19,638 nt of DNA. Source: JALVCQ01 sp964452325. GTDB lineage: Bacteria > Bacteroidota > Bacteroidia > JAADEI01 > JALVCQ01. Shown piece after piece: positions 1 through 7,178 of this stretch. The stretch spans positions 1 through 19,638 of the forward strand of contig CAYVLB010000021.1 of the NCBI GenBank assembly GCA_964452325.1, in the 5' to 3' direction. Below the pieces are notes generated by a model. That model saw only the letters and a list, made by a program, of their open reading frames with translations. It searched no databases and was not told the DNA's origin. Within the stretch, counting starts at the first letter, position 1, and the number at the start of each line of letters is the position of its first letter. The position numbers were made by a program, and so were the translations under genes.

Positions 1-339
1 CATCCCCAAGCGATTCGCAACAGCTTAGGGACGGTGTTTACTGTACCGTGGGTACAATGGTCATCGAAAAAAGCCCTAGACCAGCTTCATCACCACCATG
101 TTCACATTGCGGTGGCTACGCCGGAAGCCGATCATACCCTATGGGCAACCCGATTGGATGGCCCCGTGGCCATCGTCGTAGGAGCCGAACATGCGGGCGT
201 GCCCTCCTTGTGGAGAGCAGCTGCCGATGTAACGTTTTCAATTCCGATGATGGGACGTGCCGATAGCCTGAATGTTTCGGTATCGGCCGCGTTGGCACTT
301 TACGAAGTTCAGCGACAAATTCATGAGCGCGGTGCCTAA
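1..339 (+). CDS. SpoU/TrmH-type RNA 2'-O-methyltransferase, C-terminal part (5' end outside window)
   Basis: Frame 1 is open from the first base to TAA at 337-339, giving 112 residues. They match the C-terminal half of the SPOUT SpoU/TrmH family, which moves a methyl group from S-adenosylmethionine to a ribose 2'-OH in tRNA or rRNA. Visible motifs are an early NPQAIRNSLGTVF stretch, the glycine-rich VGAEHAGV motif, and IPMMGRADSLNVSVSAALAL, the hallmark SLN segment that helps form the trefoil-knot cofactor site. The chain ends soon after this motif, as is usual in the family. The N-terminal part that would separate TrmH, RlmB or an uncharacterised TsnR-like member is missing, so the substrate cannot be assigned. 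Its stop codon overlaps that of the convergent gene by two bases. Confidence 0.9.
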   Translation, partial: HPQAIRNSLGTVFTVPWVQWSSKKALDQLHHHHVHIAVATPEADHTLWATRLDGPVAIVVGAEHAGVPSLWRAAADVTFSIPMMGRADSLNVSVSAALALYEVQRQIHERGA

Positions 340-1040
340 ATGTGAAATCCGGCAGCAAAACGCACAATGCCCCGACGGAGTGAGCGATCGCGGGTAGTGG
401 CTTGATTAAAGGTGGTCTGTTGAAGCTGGATCGATACTGGCTCCATCCATATTTCCAAATAAAATTGGTGGGTAGGAAACCATCGAATGCCCCATTCAAC
501 GCCTACATTGGCTTGAATGGTCGTTTGTTGCCATGTTTCCATGTGCTGCCAATTGATGTGTCGGTAGGCAGCTTCAAGGTCTGCTCCAATAAACCATGAC
601 AAGGTAAAAGGAGGCTCACCAAAAAATTGTGTGTGCAAATCATAACTCGCATAGACAGCTCCCCCCTTGAGATCATAACGAAGTGGTATGGAGTCTTCAT
701 AAGCGGATTGGCGATGATGAAACAGGTGGGTAATGCCCACTTTCAAATGGCGCCCCCCTTGAAAGCCGCGTACATATGCCGGCAGAAAGCCTGTCCATTG
801 ACGCAGATTTTCGAACTTTAGCGTAGAGTCATCCTCAACGGTGAAACGCGAAGGGACCAGCGTAATCGGGATATTGAATTGGATGCCATGAAAGGAGCGC
901 AAATAGGTTGAGTCGTCAAACCGAACCCATTGATATTCCATGGGAGACTCTTGGGCAGATAGGATGACACTCCCACTGAAAATCCCAAAAACAATTTTAC
1001 TTATTTTGCTTATCCACTGAAATAGATGAGGTGCTTTCAT
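336..1040 (-). CDS. Secreted, possible outer-membrane beta-barrel protein of unknown function
   Basis: From ATG at 1040-1038 this encodes 234 residues. The frame stays open upstream to 1160, but residues 1-29 from this ATG form a convincing signal peptide: basic n-region, hydrophobic IVFGIFSGSVILSA, and likely cleavage after LSA before QES. A TACCTTTG promoter-like box at 1063-1070 also places the transcript start just upstream. The mature part alternates polar and aromatic residues (for example GGAVYASYDL, FTLSWFIGADL, IQANVGVEWGIRWF) and ends in FAAGFHI, the look of a small beta-barrel or porin-like protein. I recognise no named family. The 3' end is tail to tail with the methyltransferase, with overlapping stops. 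The start is head to head with the DUF4296 gene, and the two may overlap. Confidence 0.6.
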   Translation of the reverse strand: MKAPHLFQWISKISKIVFGIFSGSVILSAQESPMEYQWVRFDDSTYLRSFHGIQFNIPITLVPSRFTVEDDSTLKFENLRQWTGFLPAYVRGFQGGRHLKVGITHLFHHRQSAYEDSIPLRYDLKGGAVYASYDLHTQFFGEPPFTLSWFIGADLEAAYRHINWQHMETWQQTTIQANVGVEWGIRWFPTHQFYLEIWMEPVSIQLQQTTFNQATTRDRSLRRGIVRFAAGFHI

Positions 1041-1429
1041 ATCGAAGCAGGTTTTTACGTCCCAAAGGTAAGTGCCGTTCTGGGGTAGGGTGGAAAAGTC
1101 GATGTTGGGTGATGGGTTTGCTGTGGGGTTGTGTTGCGAAGGTAGACTTTCTTCCCCCAACGGTTATTCCGTACGATTCGATGGCTGCTTTTCTTGCAGA
1201 CGTGCATCGGCTGGAGGTGATGATCCAAACCCATAGTTGGCATGCAGACAGTGCCCGCTATCGGGCCATGCCAATTTATTATCAGATCATGCAGCGGCAT
1301 GGCATCGACCCAACACGGTTTCGCCAAAGTTGGGACTATTACTTGACTCATCCCCATCACATGGACAGTGTCTATGTTCGGGTAATTCAGCGATTGCGTG
1401 CACAAATTCCATCATCCAACCTACCGTAA
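1031..1429 (+). CDS. DUF4296 family lipoprotein
   Basis: The reading frame gives up to 132 residues. Its central part has the DUF4296 pattern seen in Bacteroidota: IPYDSMAAFLADVHRLEVMI, then YYQIMQRHGI, then FRQSWDYYLTHPHHMDSVYV, a short all-helical domain of unknown role. A cysteine follows a hydrophobic run (MGLLWGC), so it is probably a lipoprotein. The start is uncertain. GTG at 1031 gives a basic n-region before the hydrophobic run, but overlaps the divergent gene's start by 10 bases. GTG at 1109 or ATG at 1112 leave almost no n-region. It lies 16 bases before guaA on the same strand and is probably cotranscribed with it. DUF4296 proteins have no established biochemical function. Confidence 0.75.
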   Translation: MLSYRSRFLRPKGKCRSGVGWKSRCWVMGLLWGCVAKVDFLPPTVIPYDSMAAFLADVHRLEVMIQTHSWHADSARYRAMPIYYQIMQRHGIDPTRFRQSWDYYLTHPHHMDSVYVRVIQRLRAQIPSSNLP

Positions 1430-1445
1430 TGCATCTTTGCACAAG

Positions 1446-2990
1446 ATGTCAAATCCGACCGAAAAGATTTTAATTGCGGATTTTGGGTCGCAATACACTC
1501 AACTGATTGCCCGGCGTATCCGGGAATTGGGTGTGTTTAGCGAGGTGATTCCGTTTCATCGCCTGGAGGCTAGTCAGCCACCAGAAGTGCAAGCGATCAT
1601 TTTGTCGGGCAGTCCGTATGGCGTGCATGATACTGGTGCTCCCCGGCTTCCCGCGCGCTTTTGGGAGGAGGTTGCTGTGCCGGTGTTAGGGATTTGCTAT
1701 GGAATGCAGCGGATGATGATAGACTTGGGAGGGGAAGTGACACCTGCGGTTCACCGAGAGTATGGGCGAAGTTGGCTTGAACAAACAGTAGAAGATGTGA
1801 TTTGGCAGCACATACCGTCGCCGATGGTAGTATGGATGTCGCATGGAGATACGATCATCAAGGTGGCTCCTGCATTTGAGGTTATCGGACAAACCGACCG
1901 GATCCCGGTGGCGGCAGTGCGTCATCGAGCGCGTCCATGGTGGGGTCTTCAATTTCATCCAGAGGTCATACACACTGAATATGGGCGTCAAATCTTGGAT
2001 AATTTTATCACAGTTGTGGGATGTCGGCGAGGATGGACACCAGATCAATTTATCGAAACCACCGTTGAGGAAGTTGAGCGTATGGTGGGACCTAATGAAG
2101 AAGTCGTTATGGCGTTGTCGGGGGGAGTGGATTCAACGGTGGCAGCGGAACTCATTCATCGAGCAGTGGGCGACCGCCTTCATTGCCTGTTTGTGGATAC
2201 TGGACTATTGCGTAAGGGCGAATTTGAAGCGGTGATGGCTGCTTATGCACAACTCCATTTACCGGTGGAGGGGCGCCGAGCAGCCGAACGGTTTTTGGAA
2301 GCGTTGGCGGGGGTAACCGATCCGGAATCTAAGCGAAAGATCATCGGACGGCGTTTTGTCAGGGAATTTGAAGATTATGCCCGACGATTTCCAAAAGTGC
2401 GCTGGCTGGGACAAGGAACCATCTATCCAGATCGTATCGAATCAGTGGCGGCATCAGGAGGACCTGCCCAAACTATTAAGTCGCATCATAATGTGGGCGG
2501 TTTGCCTGAACATATGACGTTGCGATTGGTTGAACCGCTCCGATGGCTCTTTAAGGATGAGGTGCGACGGGTAGGCTTGGCGTTGGGAATTCCGGAAGAC
2601 TTTCTCAAGCGTCATCCCTTTCCGGGACCAGGCTTGGCCATCCGCATTTTGGGAGAAGTAACACCCCAACGTGTTCGACTCCTTCAACAAGCAGACGCTA
2701 TTTTTATTGATGCTTTGCGACGCCATGGATTGTATGATCAAATTTGGCAGGCAGGTGCTGTGCTGTTGCCCGTTCGCTCGGTGGGAGTAATGGGGGATGA
2801 GCGGACGTATGAGCAGGTTGTGGCGTTGCGGGCCGTCCATTCAGTAGATGGCATGACCGCCGATTGGTTTCCCATCCCTCATGAAATACTGGGTGAAATT
2901 GCCAATGAAATTATCAACCGCGTACGTGGGATAAACCGTGTAGTATATGACATCAGTTCGAAGCCGCCTGCGACTATTGAGTGGGAATAG
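1446..2990 (+). CDS. guaA: GMP synthase (glutamine-hydrolysing)
   Basis: The 514-residue product catalyses XMP + glutamine + ATP to GMP in the cytoplasm, the last step of guanine nucleotide synthesis. The N-terminal class I glutamine amidotransferase domain begins ILIADFGSQYTQLIARR and has the nucleophile in LGICYGMQ (C84), with the His and Glu of the triad in LQFHPEVIHTEYG. The ATP pyrophosphatase domain carries ALSGGVDSTVA near residue 225. The C-terminal dimerisation domain ends in the family's usual SKPPATIEWE. ATG at 1446 was chosen over the upstream in-frame ATG at 1398, because the latter adds 16 residues unlike the family and overlaps the DUF4296 gene. The 3' end overlaps the next gene by 44 bases. 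All key residues are present and the length is typical. Confidence 0.98.
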   Translation: MSNPTEKILIADFGSQYTQLIARRIRELGVFSEVIPFHRLEASQPPEVQAIILSGSPYGVHDTGAPRLPARFWEEVAVPVLGICYGMQRMMIDLGGEVTPAVHREYGRSWLEQTVEDVIWQHIPSPMVVWMSHGDTIIKVAPAFEVIGQTDRIPVAAVRHRARPWWGLQFHPEVIHTEYGRQILDNFITVVGCRRGWTPDQFIETTVEEVERMVGPNEEVVMALSGGVDSTVAAELIHRAVGDRLHCLFVDTGLLRKGEFEAVMAAYAQLHLPVEGRRAAERFLEALAGVTDPESKRKIIGRRFVREFEDYARRFPKVRWLGQGTIYPDRIESVAASGGPAQTIKSHHNVGGLPEHMTLRLVEPLRWLFKDEVRRVGLALGIPEDFLKRHPFPGPGLAIRILGEVTPQRVRLLQQADAIFIDALRRHGLYDQIWQAGAVLLPVRSVGVMGDERTYEQVVALRAVHSVDGMTADWFPIPHEILGEIANEIINRVRGINRVVYDISSKPPATIEWE

Positions 2991-4221
2991 GATCGGCTGG
3001 ATAGTAGTATTGTCTATTCTGATGATAGGGGGGTGTGAAGCATTGCGTCGTATGCCGGCTCCGCATCCCCTTCCCCCTTCTCCGACACAGGATACGATGG
3101 TGAAAACACTAGATACTATCTTGCCTCCGTCACCAACCCGACCCCAATACCATGCAGCATATGATTTTATCTATCTAATGGAGGGGCCTTCCGATAAGCT
3201 GGACCGAAATTCGATGCGGAGCATCGAAGTGTTTCGTGGGGGGGTGGTGGCAGCTGAAGTTTTGAAAGATTGCGGGTTGTCGCTACGGATGCGGCTGGCA
3301 TCGAATTTGGAATGGGCAGGGCTATCGTCCGATTCGTCCGTACTTTTTGGTCCATTTTGGCGTACGGCACCGATTGTGGATTCGATATGTCGATCCGTCG
3401 GATGTAAACAGGTGGTGGGTGGTCAGGTGGCTTTCGATACAGTGGGAGGAGAGATGCTTCGGATCGTGATTACGCCATTGCCTGCGATGCTGGGTGCCGT
3501 TGTTGCTCAACGCATTGACCGCCGATATTCCCATTGGCGGGTAGTGGTGATGTTAGACCGGACGGATTCGACACGGCTTCCCTACTTCGAGCAGTGGCTG
3601 GCGGGTTTCAAAACAGCGGCCACACAGTTCGGATTGCAATGGGATGTACGCTACCTCTCGCCCCGTGAGGTGAGTTGGCGGCGGGTAGGCCTTCGACTTC
3701 GTCCGACTACATCCGACTCGCATGTGGTAGTGGTCCTTGCAGTGAATCCCGAATTTGTTACCGGCATTCTCTCGTATTTAGTAGAAAAAACCACCAAGGT
3801 CAACAAAGCTAAATTGGGACAGGATACTGTACTCCCTGTGGTTGCCGTTGGCCTACCCCAATGGCAGCGATTTGCCCACGTGGAACCTGAAATTTGGAAT
3901 CGGTTGAAGGTAGAAATAGCCACTACCTATTATGTAGATTATCATCGGCCTGATGTTCAACGTTTTGTGAAAGCCTATCGGAAACGTTTTGCTACTGAAC
4001 CCTCTCCTTATGCATTCTGGGGATTTGATGCTACTTTGCTTATAGGAAAAGTATTGCGTCGGGGAGGGGCCAAGTGGGATCACACTTTCCCTGCTTTCGG
4101 GATCCCAATGCTCTCAACACAAAGCCGATTTGAACGTTTGCCCCAGGGGTGGGTTAATCGGCATGTGTGGGTGCTAAAGTTTCTGAACTATCGCTGGTAT
4201 CCTTTGGATAGTAGGTTTTAA
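2947..4221 (+). CDS. Periplasmic-binding-protein-like lipoprotein (type I fold)
   Basis: This encodes 424 residues. The N-terminus is an arginine-rich n-region, a hydrophobic stretch WIVVLSILMIGG and C30, a lipoprotein signal, followed by a proline-rich linker of about 40 residues. The rest resembles the Leu/Ile/Val-binding (Peripla_BP_6) fold: YDFIYLMEGP, a helix with EVFRGGVVAAEVLKDCG, VLFGPFWRTAPIVDSICRSV, and late in the chain YYVDYHRPDVQRFVKAYRKR followed by YAFWGFDATLLIGKVLRRGG. No permease or ATPase genes are nearby, so a transport role is not supported; sensing or cell-wall binding is equally possible. ATG at 2947 is supported by the intact signal peptide, although it overlaps guaA by 44 bases. 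The 3' end overlaps the convergent membrane-protein gene by 68 bases. Confidence 0.8.
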   Translation: MTSVRSRLRLLSGNRIGWIVVLSILMIGGCEALRRMPAPHPLPPSPTQDTMVKTLDTILPPSPTRPQYHAAYDFIYLMEGPSDKLDRNSMRSIEVFRGGVVAAEVLKDCGLSLRMRLASNLEWAGLSSDSSVLFGPFWRTAPIVDSICRSVGCKQVVGGQVAFDTVGGEMLRIVITPLPAMLGAVVAQRIDRRYSHWRVVVMLDRTDSTRLPYFEQWLAGFKTAATQFGLQWDVRYLSPREVSWRRVGLRLRPTTSDSHVVVVLAVNPEFVTGILSYLVEKTTKVNKAKLGQDTVLPVVAVGLPQWQRFAHVEPEIWNRLKVEIATTYYVDYHRPDVQRFVKAYRKRFATEPSPYAFWGFDATLLIGKVLRRGGAKWDHTFPAFGIPMLSTQSRFERLPQGWVNRHVWVLKFLNYRWYPLDSRF

Positions 4222-4570
4222 GGCATTCCAGTGCCATTCGGTAAAATAGCAAGCGGCGTCGAACCGTGTGAATTTCGGCAGATATGAACCAGCTGATCAC
4301 CAATGCGGTGCCGATCGAACCCACAGCACCCCAGCTCTGCCAGAACGCCATGCTTGGATATACGACATATAACCCCCCAAGGGTAGTTGACAACCAGAAT
4401 AGGGCTGTGAATCGAAGCCGCATAAGGCGTTCTAAACTTGCATGCCAGTATGCTTCCTGTGATCGAATAAATTCCAAGGAAGGCGATGCAAAACCTTGCA
4501 TTTCTTCGGCAGTCAATGAGACGTCGGGGGTCAGATAGGTTGAAATCAAGTAGCGGATATACGCACTCAT
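4154..4570 (-). CDS. Small two-helix membrane protein, unknown family
   Basis: The 138-residue product has a soluble N-terminus of about 50 residues, two likely membrane helices (roughly residues 54-73, FTALFWLSTTLGGLYVVYPS, and 80-97, GAVGSIGTALVISWFISA), and a basic segment HTVRRRLLFYRMALECL before a polar tail. I do not recognise a family. Its ATG overlaps the TGA of the upstream LysM lipoprotein gene (ATGA), which points to translational coupling and makes it the last gene of the reverse unit. The final 68 bases run antisense into the end of the forward lipoprotein gene. A possible role with the cell-wall lipoprotein is inference from position only. Confidence 0.65.
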   Translation of the reverse strand: MSAYIRYLISTYLTPDVSLTAEEMQGFASPSLEFIRSQEAYWHASLERLMRLRFTALFWLSTTLGGLYVVYPSMAFWQSWGAVGSIGTALVISWFISAEIHTVRRRLLFYRMALECLKTYYPKDTSDSSETLAPTHAD

Positions 4571-6030
4571 CGGATGCGTAGCTTCATGCCCGGTTGGAGA
4601 GCGGTGGGGTCAATCGCTGGATTGAGGCGACGCAATGTTTCGATCGAGATATTTAATCGGCGGGCGATTCCGTAAAACGTATCACCGGCTTGGACTTCAT
4701 AGTATGTGGCATCAGCAGGGGGGGTAGGTGGAGGGGAGCGAAGGATAGAATAGGGATTGATGTAGAGGGTATCGCCGGGATGAATTGTCGATTCTGGTGA
4801 CAGCTGATTCAGGCGTCGGAGCTCCTCAACGGTGGTTTGATAACGGATGGAAATTTGATAGAGGGTTTCCCCCGGATTGACCACGTGAAAAGTGGGGGCA
4901 GTGGAATCGGCAGGTGGATGGTGAACCGAAGGAGAGGGACGAGCAGGAGATAGCTGATTTGGGGGGGGGGTAGAACGCGCTGGCAGTTCGGACGGGTTAA
5001 ACCGTTTAGGTGGTGGATCACATTTTGATCGCAAACACAAACGCTCACCCGGTAAGGGTTCCATCCCTTCAGGAAGTTGGTTGTATTTACGCAAGGTGCT
5101 GAGCCGAACTCCATACATCTGTGAGATCCAATGAATGGTTTCCCCGCTGTTAACGACATGATACTTTTTGGGACCCTTTTTCTTTTTAGGTTTGAGATAG
5201 AGGATTAAACCTGATTGGAAAGAATCGACGGAGGAGGGAAGGTCGTTGTAGCGTAGCAGCTGGTTAGGGCGCAGTTGATATTTTACAGCAATTTTCCATT
5301 TGGTATCTCCTGTCCGCGTGCGGATGGCGGGAATTCCGTTGTGAAGGAAGACTCCCGGTGGCAATGGGTGGCCCATTCGAATAGCCCATCCAGTAGTAGG
5401 TTGGGAGGAGGACAGGGTGATGGTTGCTGCGGTATCTTTCGATGAATTGACCAACTCACTTCCTATTTTGGGCATCGGCGCACGACGCAGGCTGGCTTCG
5501 TCAAACCGATGTAGCTGATATTGTTCGATGAGGCGAATCAGGTGGTGCGCATATTGTGGGTTGGTAGCATAGCCTGCTTTCTTCAGCCCATAAGCCCAGC
5601 CTTTGTAATCGGTTGGATCCAACAAAAACAGAAACCGGTAGCGGGGGTTGTTTCGCAAGAAATCGGAATGATCTCGGTATGAATCTTCAACCGAAGGATA
5701 TCGCCGAAAACATTCGTTAGGGTGATCGTCGTCGATATATATCTTACGTCCCTGCCAGTCAGTTTTACATTTGATGCCAAAGTGATTGTTGCCTCTAACG
5801 GCTAATTTACTCCGACCATAATCTGATTCTAACATCCCTTGAGCCAAGGTAATGCTTGCTGGGACGCCTGAGCGTCGCATTTCTTTGACTGCGAGGGGGG
5901 CATATTTTTGGAGGTAGCTATACGCCCGTTCTTGCATCGTTCCCGAAGGAGGCGGGGTATGACGAGATAGCCGGCACCCTCCGGTGCTGATGATCAACAA
6001 TAAGCCCACAAACCATCTGACTTGCTTCAT
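4567..6030 (-). CDS. Lipoprotein glucosaminidase (FlgJ/GH73-like) with four LysM repeats
   Basis: The 487-residue product is probably a peptidoglycan hydrolase at the cell envelope. Residues 1-19 are a lipoprotein signal ending STGGC. Residues about 35-175 match the glucosaminidase domain: ITLAQGMLESDYGRSKLA with the likely catalytic E68, GNNHFGIKC, the YPSVEDSYRDHSDFL segment, and KAGYATNPQYA. LysM-type peptidoglycan-binding repeats lie at about 227-281 (weakest), 290-334 (YHVVNSGETI), 381-426 (FHVVNPGETLYQIS) and 443-487 (YYEVQAGDTFYGIA). They are joined by proline-rich linkers, one encoded by a run of ten C. The gene overlaps its neighbours on both sides by ATGA, so it is translated as part of the reverse operon. 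The exact bond cleaved is inferred from the family. Confidence 0.92.
   Translation of the reverse strand: MKQVRWFVGLLLIISTGGCRLSRHTPPPSGTMQERAYSYLQKYAPLAVKEMRRSGVPASITLAQGMLESDYGRSKLAVRGNNHFGIKCKTDWQGRKIYIDDDHPNECFRRYPSVEDSYRDHSDFLRNNPRYRFLFLLDPTDYKGWAYGLKKAGYATNPQYAHHLIRLIEQYQLHRFDEASLRRAPMPKIGSELVNSSKDTAATITLSSSQPTTGWAIRMGHPLPPGVFLHNGIPAIRTRTGDTKWKIAVKYQLRPNQLLRYNDLPSSVDSFQSGLILYLKPKKKKGPKKYHVVNSGETIHWISQMYGVRLSTLRKYNQLPEGMEPLPGERLCLRSKCDPPPKRFNPSELPARSTPPPNQLSPARPSPSVHHPPADSTAPTFHVVNPGETLYQISIRYQTTVEELRRLNQLSPESTIHPGDTLYINPYSILRSPPPTPPADATYYEVQAGDTFYGIARRLNISIETLRRLNPAIDPTALQPGMKLRIR
4961..4970 (-). repeat. Ten-base G/C homopolymer inside the LysM lipoprotein gene
   Basis: The forward strand reads ten consecutive G, which is ten C in the coding strand, encoding the PPP of the linker between the second and third LysM repeats (residues 355-357). 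Runs of this length can gain or lose bases during replication. Losing one base would end the protein at a stop at 4809-4811, and adding one would end it at 4826-4828. In both cases LysM repeats 3 and 4 would be lost. The tract is certain; slippage in the cell is inference, and a sequencing-length error is also possible. Confidence 0.6.
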
Positions 6031-6665
6031 TGTATAATCACCATTTGAATTCCATCACGCAAGGGCACTAACACGTTCATAACGTCGGGGTCAGTGGTAA
6101 CGAGCTCATTCATCTGATGAATGCCATGGCTGTCTTTGTCATCCGGTGCTGTTACCCGTCCACTCCATAGCGCATTGTCGAAAAGAATAATTCCTCTTTT
6201 TCGCATTTTGGGTTTCAATAGCTTAAAATATCGGGGGTAATTGGGTTTATCGGCATCAACAAAGGCAAGATCGATGGGCCCCTTTATCGACGATAATAGG
6301 TGGACGGCATTGCCCAGGTGGAGATGGATGCGGTGCTGATACGGTGTTCGCCGCCAGAACTCACGGGCAATATGGGCATACGCTTCGGATATTTCGAAGG
6401 TAACCAGGCGCCACACACCCTCCATCGCTGCGGCCATGCATAGGGCCGAGTGCCCGGTGAAGGTCCCGATCTCGACGATTCGTTGAGCACCTACGATTCG
6501 GGTCATCAACTGCAACCACATGCCTTCAAGGGGGCCTGTTAGCATCTGGGGCATGGAGGTGTGGGTAGCGGTATATTCTGCCAACTCTTGCAATATGGCC
6601 TTTGGCTCTGGATGGGTGCTATGCTGATGAAGGTAATCTTCGAGGGCTTTCGGCAAAAAGTGCAT
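6027..6665 (-). CDS. Class I SAM-dependent O-methyltransferase (Methyltransf_3 type)
   Basis: This 212-residue protein belongs to the catechol/caffeoyl-CoA-type O-methyltransferase family. The cofactor motif is VEIGTFTGHSAL (64-75). The acidic residue pairing with the SAM ribose is in VTFEISEAY. The divalent metal site is marked by FVDADKPNY (D137, D139) and ILFDNALWSGRV (D163, N164). Length and motif spacing are typical. The physiological substrate cannot be inferred, since family members act on catechols, flavonoids or unknown metabolites. It ends in ATGA overlapping the LysM lipoprotein start, and begins 10 bases after the peroxiredoxin stop, inside the reverse operon. Confidence 0.92.
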   Translation of the reverse strand: MHFLPKALEDYLHQHSTHPEPKAILQELAEYTATHTSMPQMLTGPLEGMWLQLMTRIVGAQRIVEIGTFTGHSALCMAAAMEGVWRLVTFEISEAYAHIAREFWRRTPYQHRIHLHLGNAVHLLSSIKGPIDLAFVDADKPNYPRYFKLLKPKMRKRGIILFDNALWSGRVTAPDDKDSHGIHQMNELVTTDPDVMNVLVPLRDGIQMVIIQ

Positions 6666-6675
6666 TGATCAGGTG

Positions 6676-7140
6676 CTATGAGGTTATGCGCGAGAGGATC
6701 TGTTGGGCATGTTCCTTCACTTTCACCCGCTTAAAGATGTGAAAAATCGTTCCCGTCTCATCTACTAAAAAAGTCGTTCGATGAATCCCAATGTATGTTT
6801 TGCCGTATAATTTCTTTTCGCCCCATACGCCATAGGCTTCAGCTACCGTATGATCCTCATCGCTGAGGAGATCGAATGGGACGTGATATTGATCTGCAAA
6901 CTTGCGATGCGACTCTACCGAATCAGGGCTGATGCCTACCACTTCCAACCCTGCTGCGCGTAGGGCATCATAATGACTGCTAAGGTTGATGGTTTCGTGA
7001 GTACATCCGGGTGTAAAATCTTTTGGATAGAAATAAATCACTAATTTCTTGCCTGTAAAGTCCGAACGTCGAATAATTGTTCCCTGTTGATTGGGCAGGG
7101 TAAAATCTGGGGCGACATCCCCTACTTTTAAGTGTGTCAT
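6676..7140 (-). CDS. bcp: Bcp-type thioredoxin-dependent peroxiredoxin (AhpC/TSA family)
   Basis: This 154-residue cytoplasmic peroxidase reduces hydroperoxides. The thioredoxin fold starts MTHLKVGDVAPDFTLPNQQG. The peroxidatic cysteine is C46 in KDFTPGCTHETINL, with the family Thr and Pro in TPGC. The later GISPDSVESHRKFADQ, LLSDEDHTVAEAYGVWGEKK and RTTFLVDETGTI segments fit Bcp throughout. Many Bcp proteins have a resolving cysteine five residues after the peroxidatic one; here that position is isoleucine and there is no other cysteine in the protein. It therefore looks like a 1-Cys variant needing an outside thiol. It lies 38 bases after the aminopeptidase gene and 10 before the methyltransferase gene. 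Confidence 0.93.
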   Translation of the reverse strand: MTHLKVGDVAPDFTLPNQQGTIIRRSDFTGKKLVIYFYPKDFTPGCTHETINLSSHYDALRAAGLEVVGISPDSVESHRKFADQYHVPFDLLSDEDHTVAEAYGVWGEKKLYGKTYIGIHRTTFLVDETGTIFHIFKRVKVKEHAQQILSRITS

Positions 7141-7178
7141 GGTACGTTCTATTTTTTAATAGCGAAGATATGGAGTAT

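Noticed and set aside
3028..3244. Shorter G runs of six and seven in the binding-protein-like gene, and a run of seven near 4718
   Set aside because: Runs of this length are frequent in a G/C-using genome with many glycine and proline codons; only the nine- and ten-base tracts were kept.
2947..4221. Reading the binding-protein-like lipoprotein as part of an ABC importer
   Set aside because: No permease or ATPase gene is in the window, and binding-protein-like lipoproteins without transporters are known.
7149..7162. CTATT-TTTT-AATAG dyad between the peroxiredoxin and aminopeptidase genes
   Set aside because: A five-pair AT-only stem is too weak for a terminator and too short to argue for an operator.
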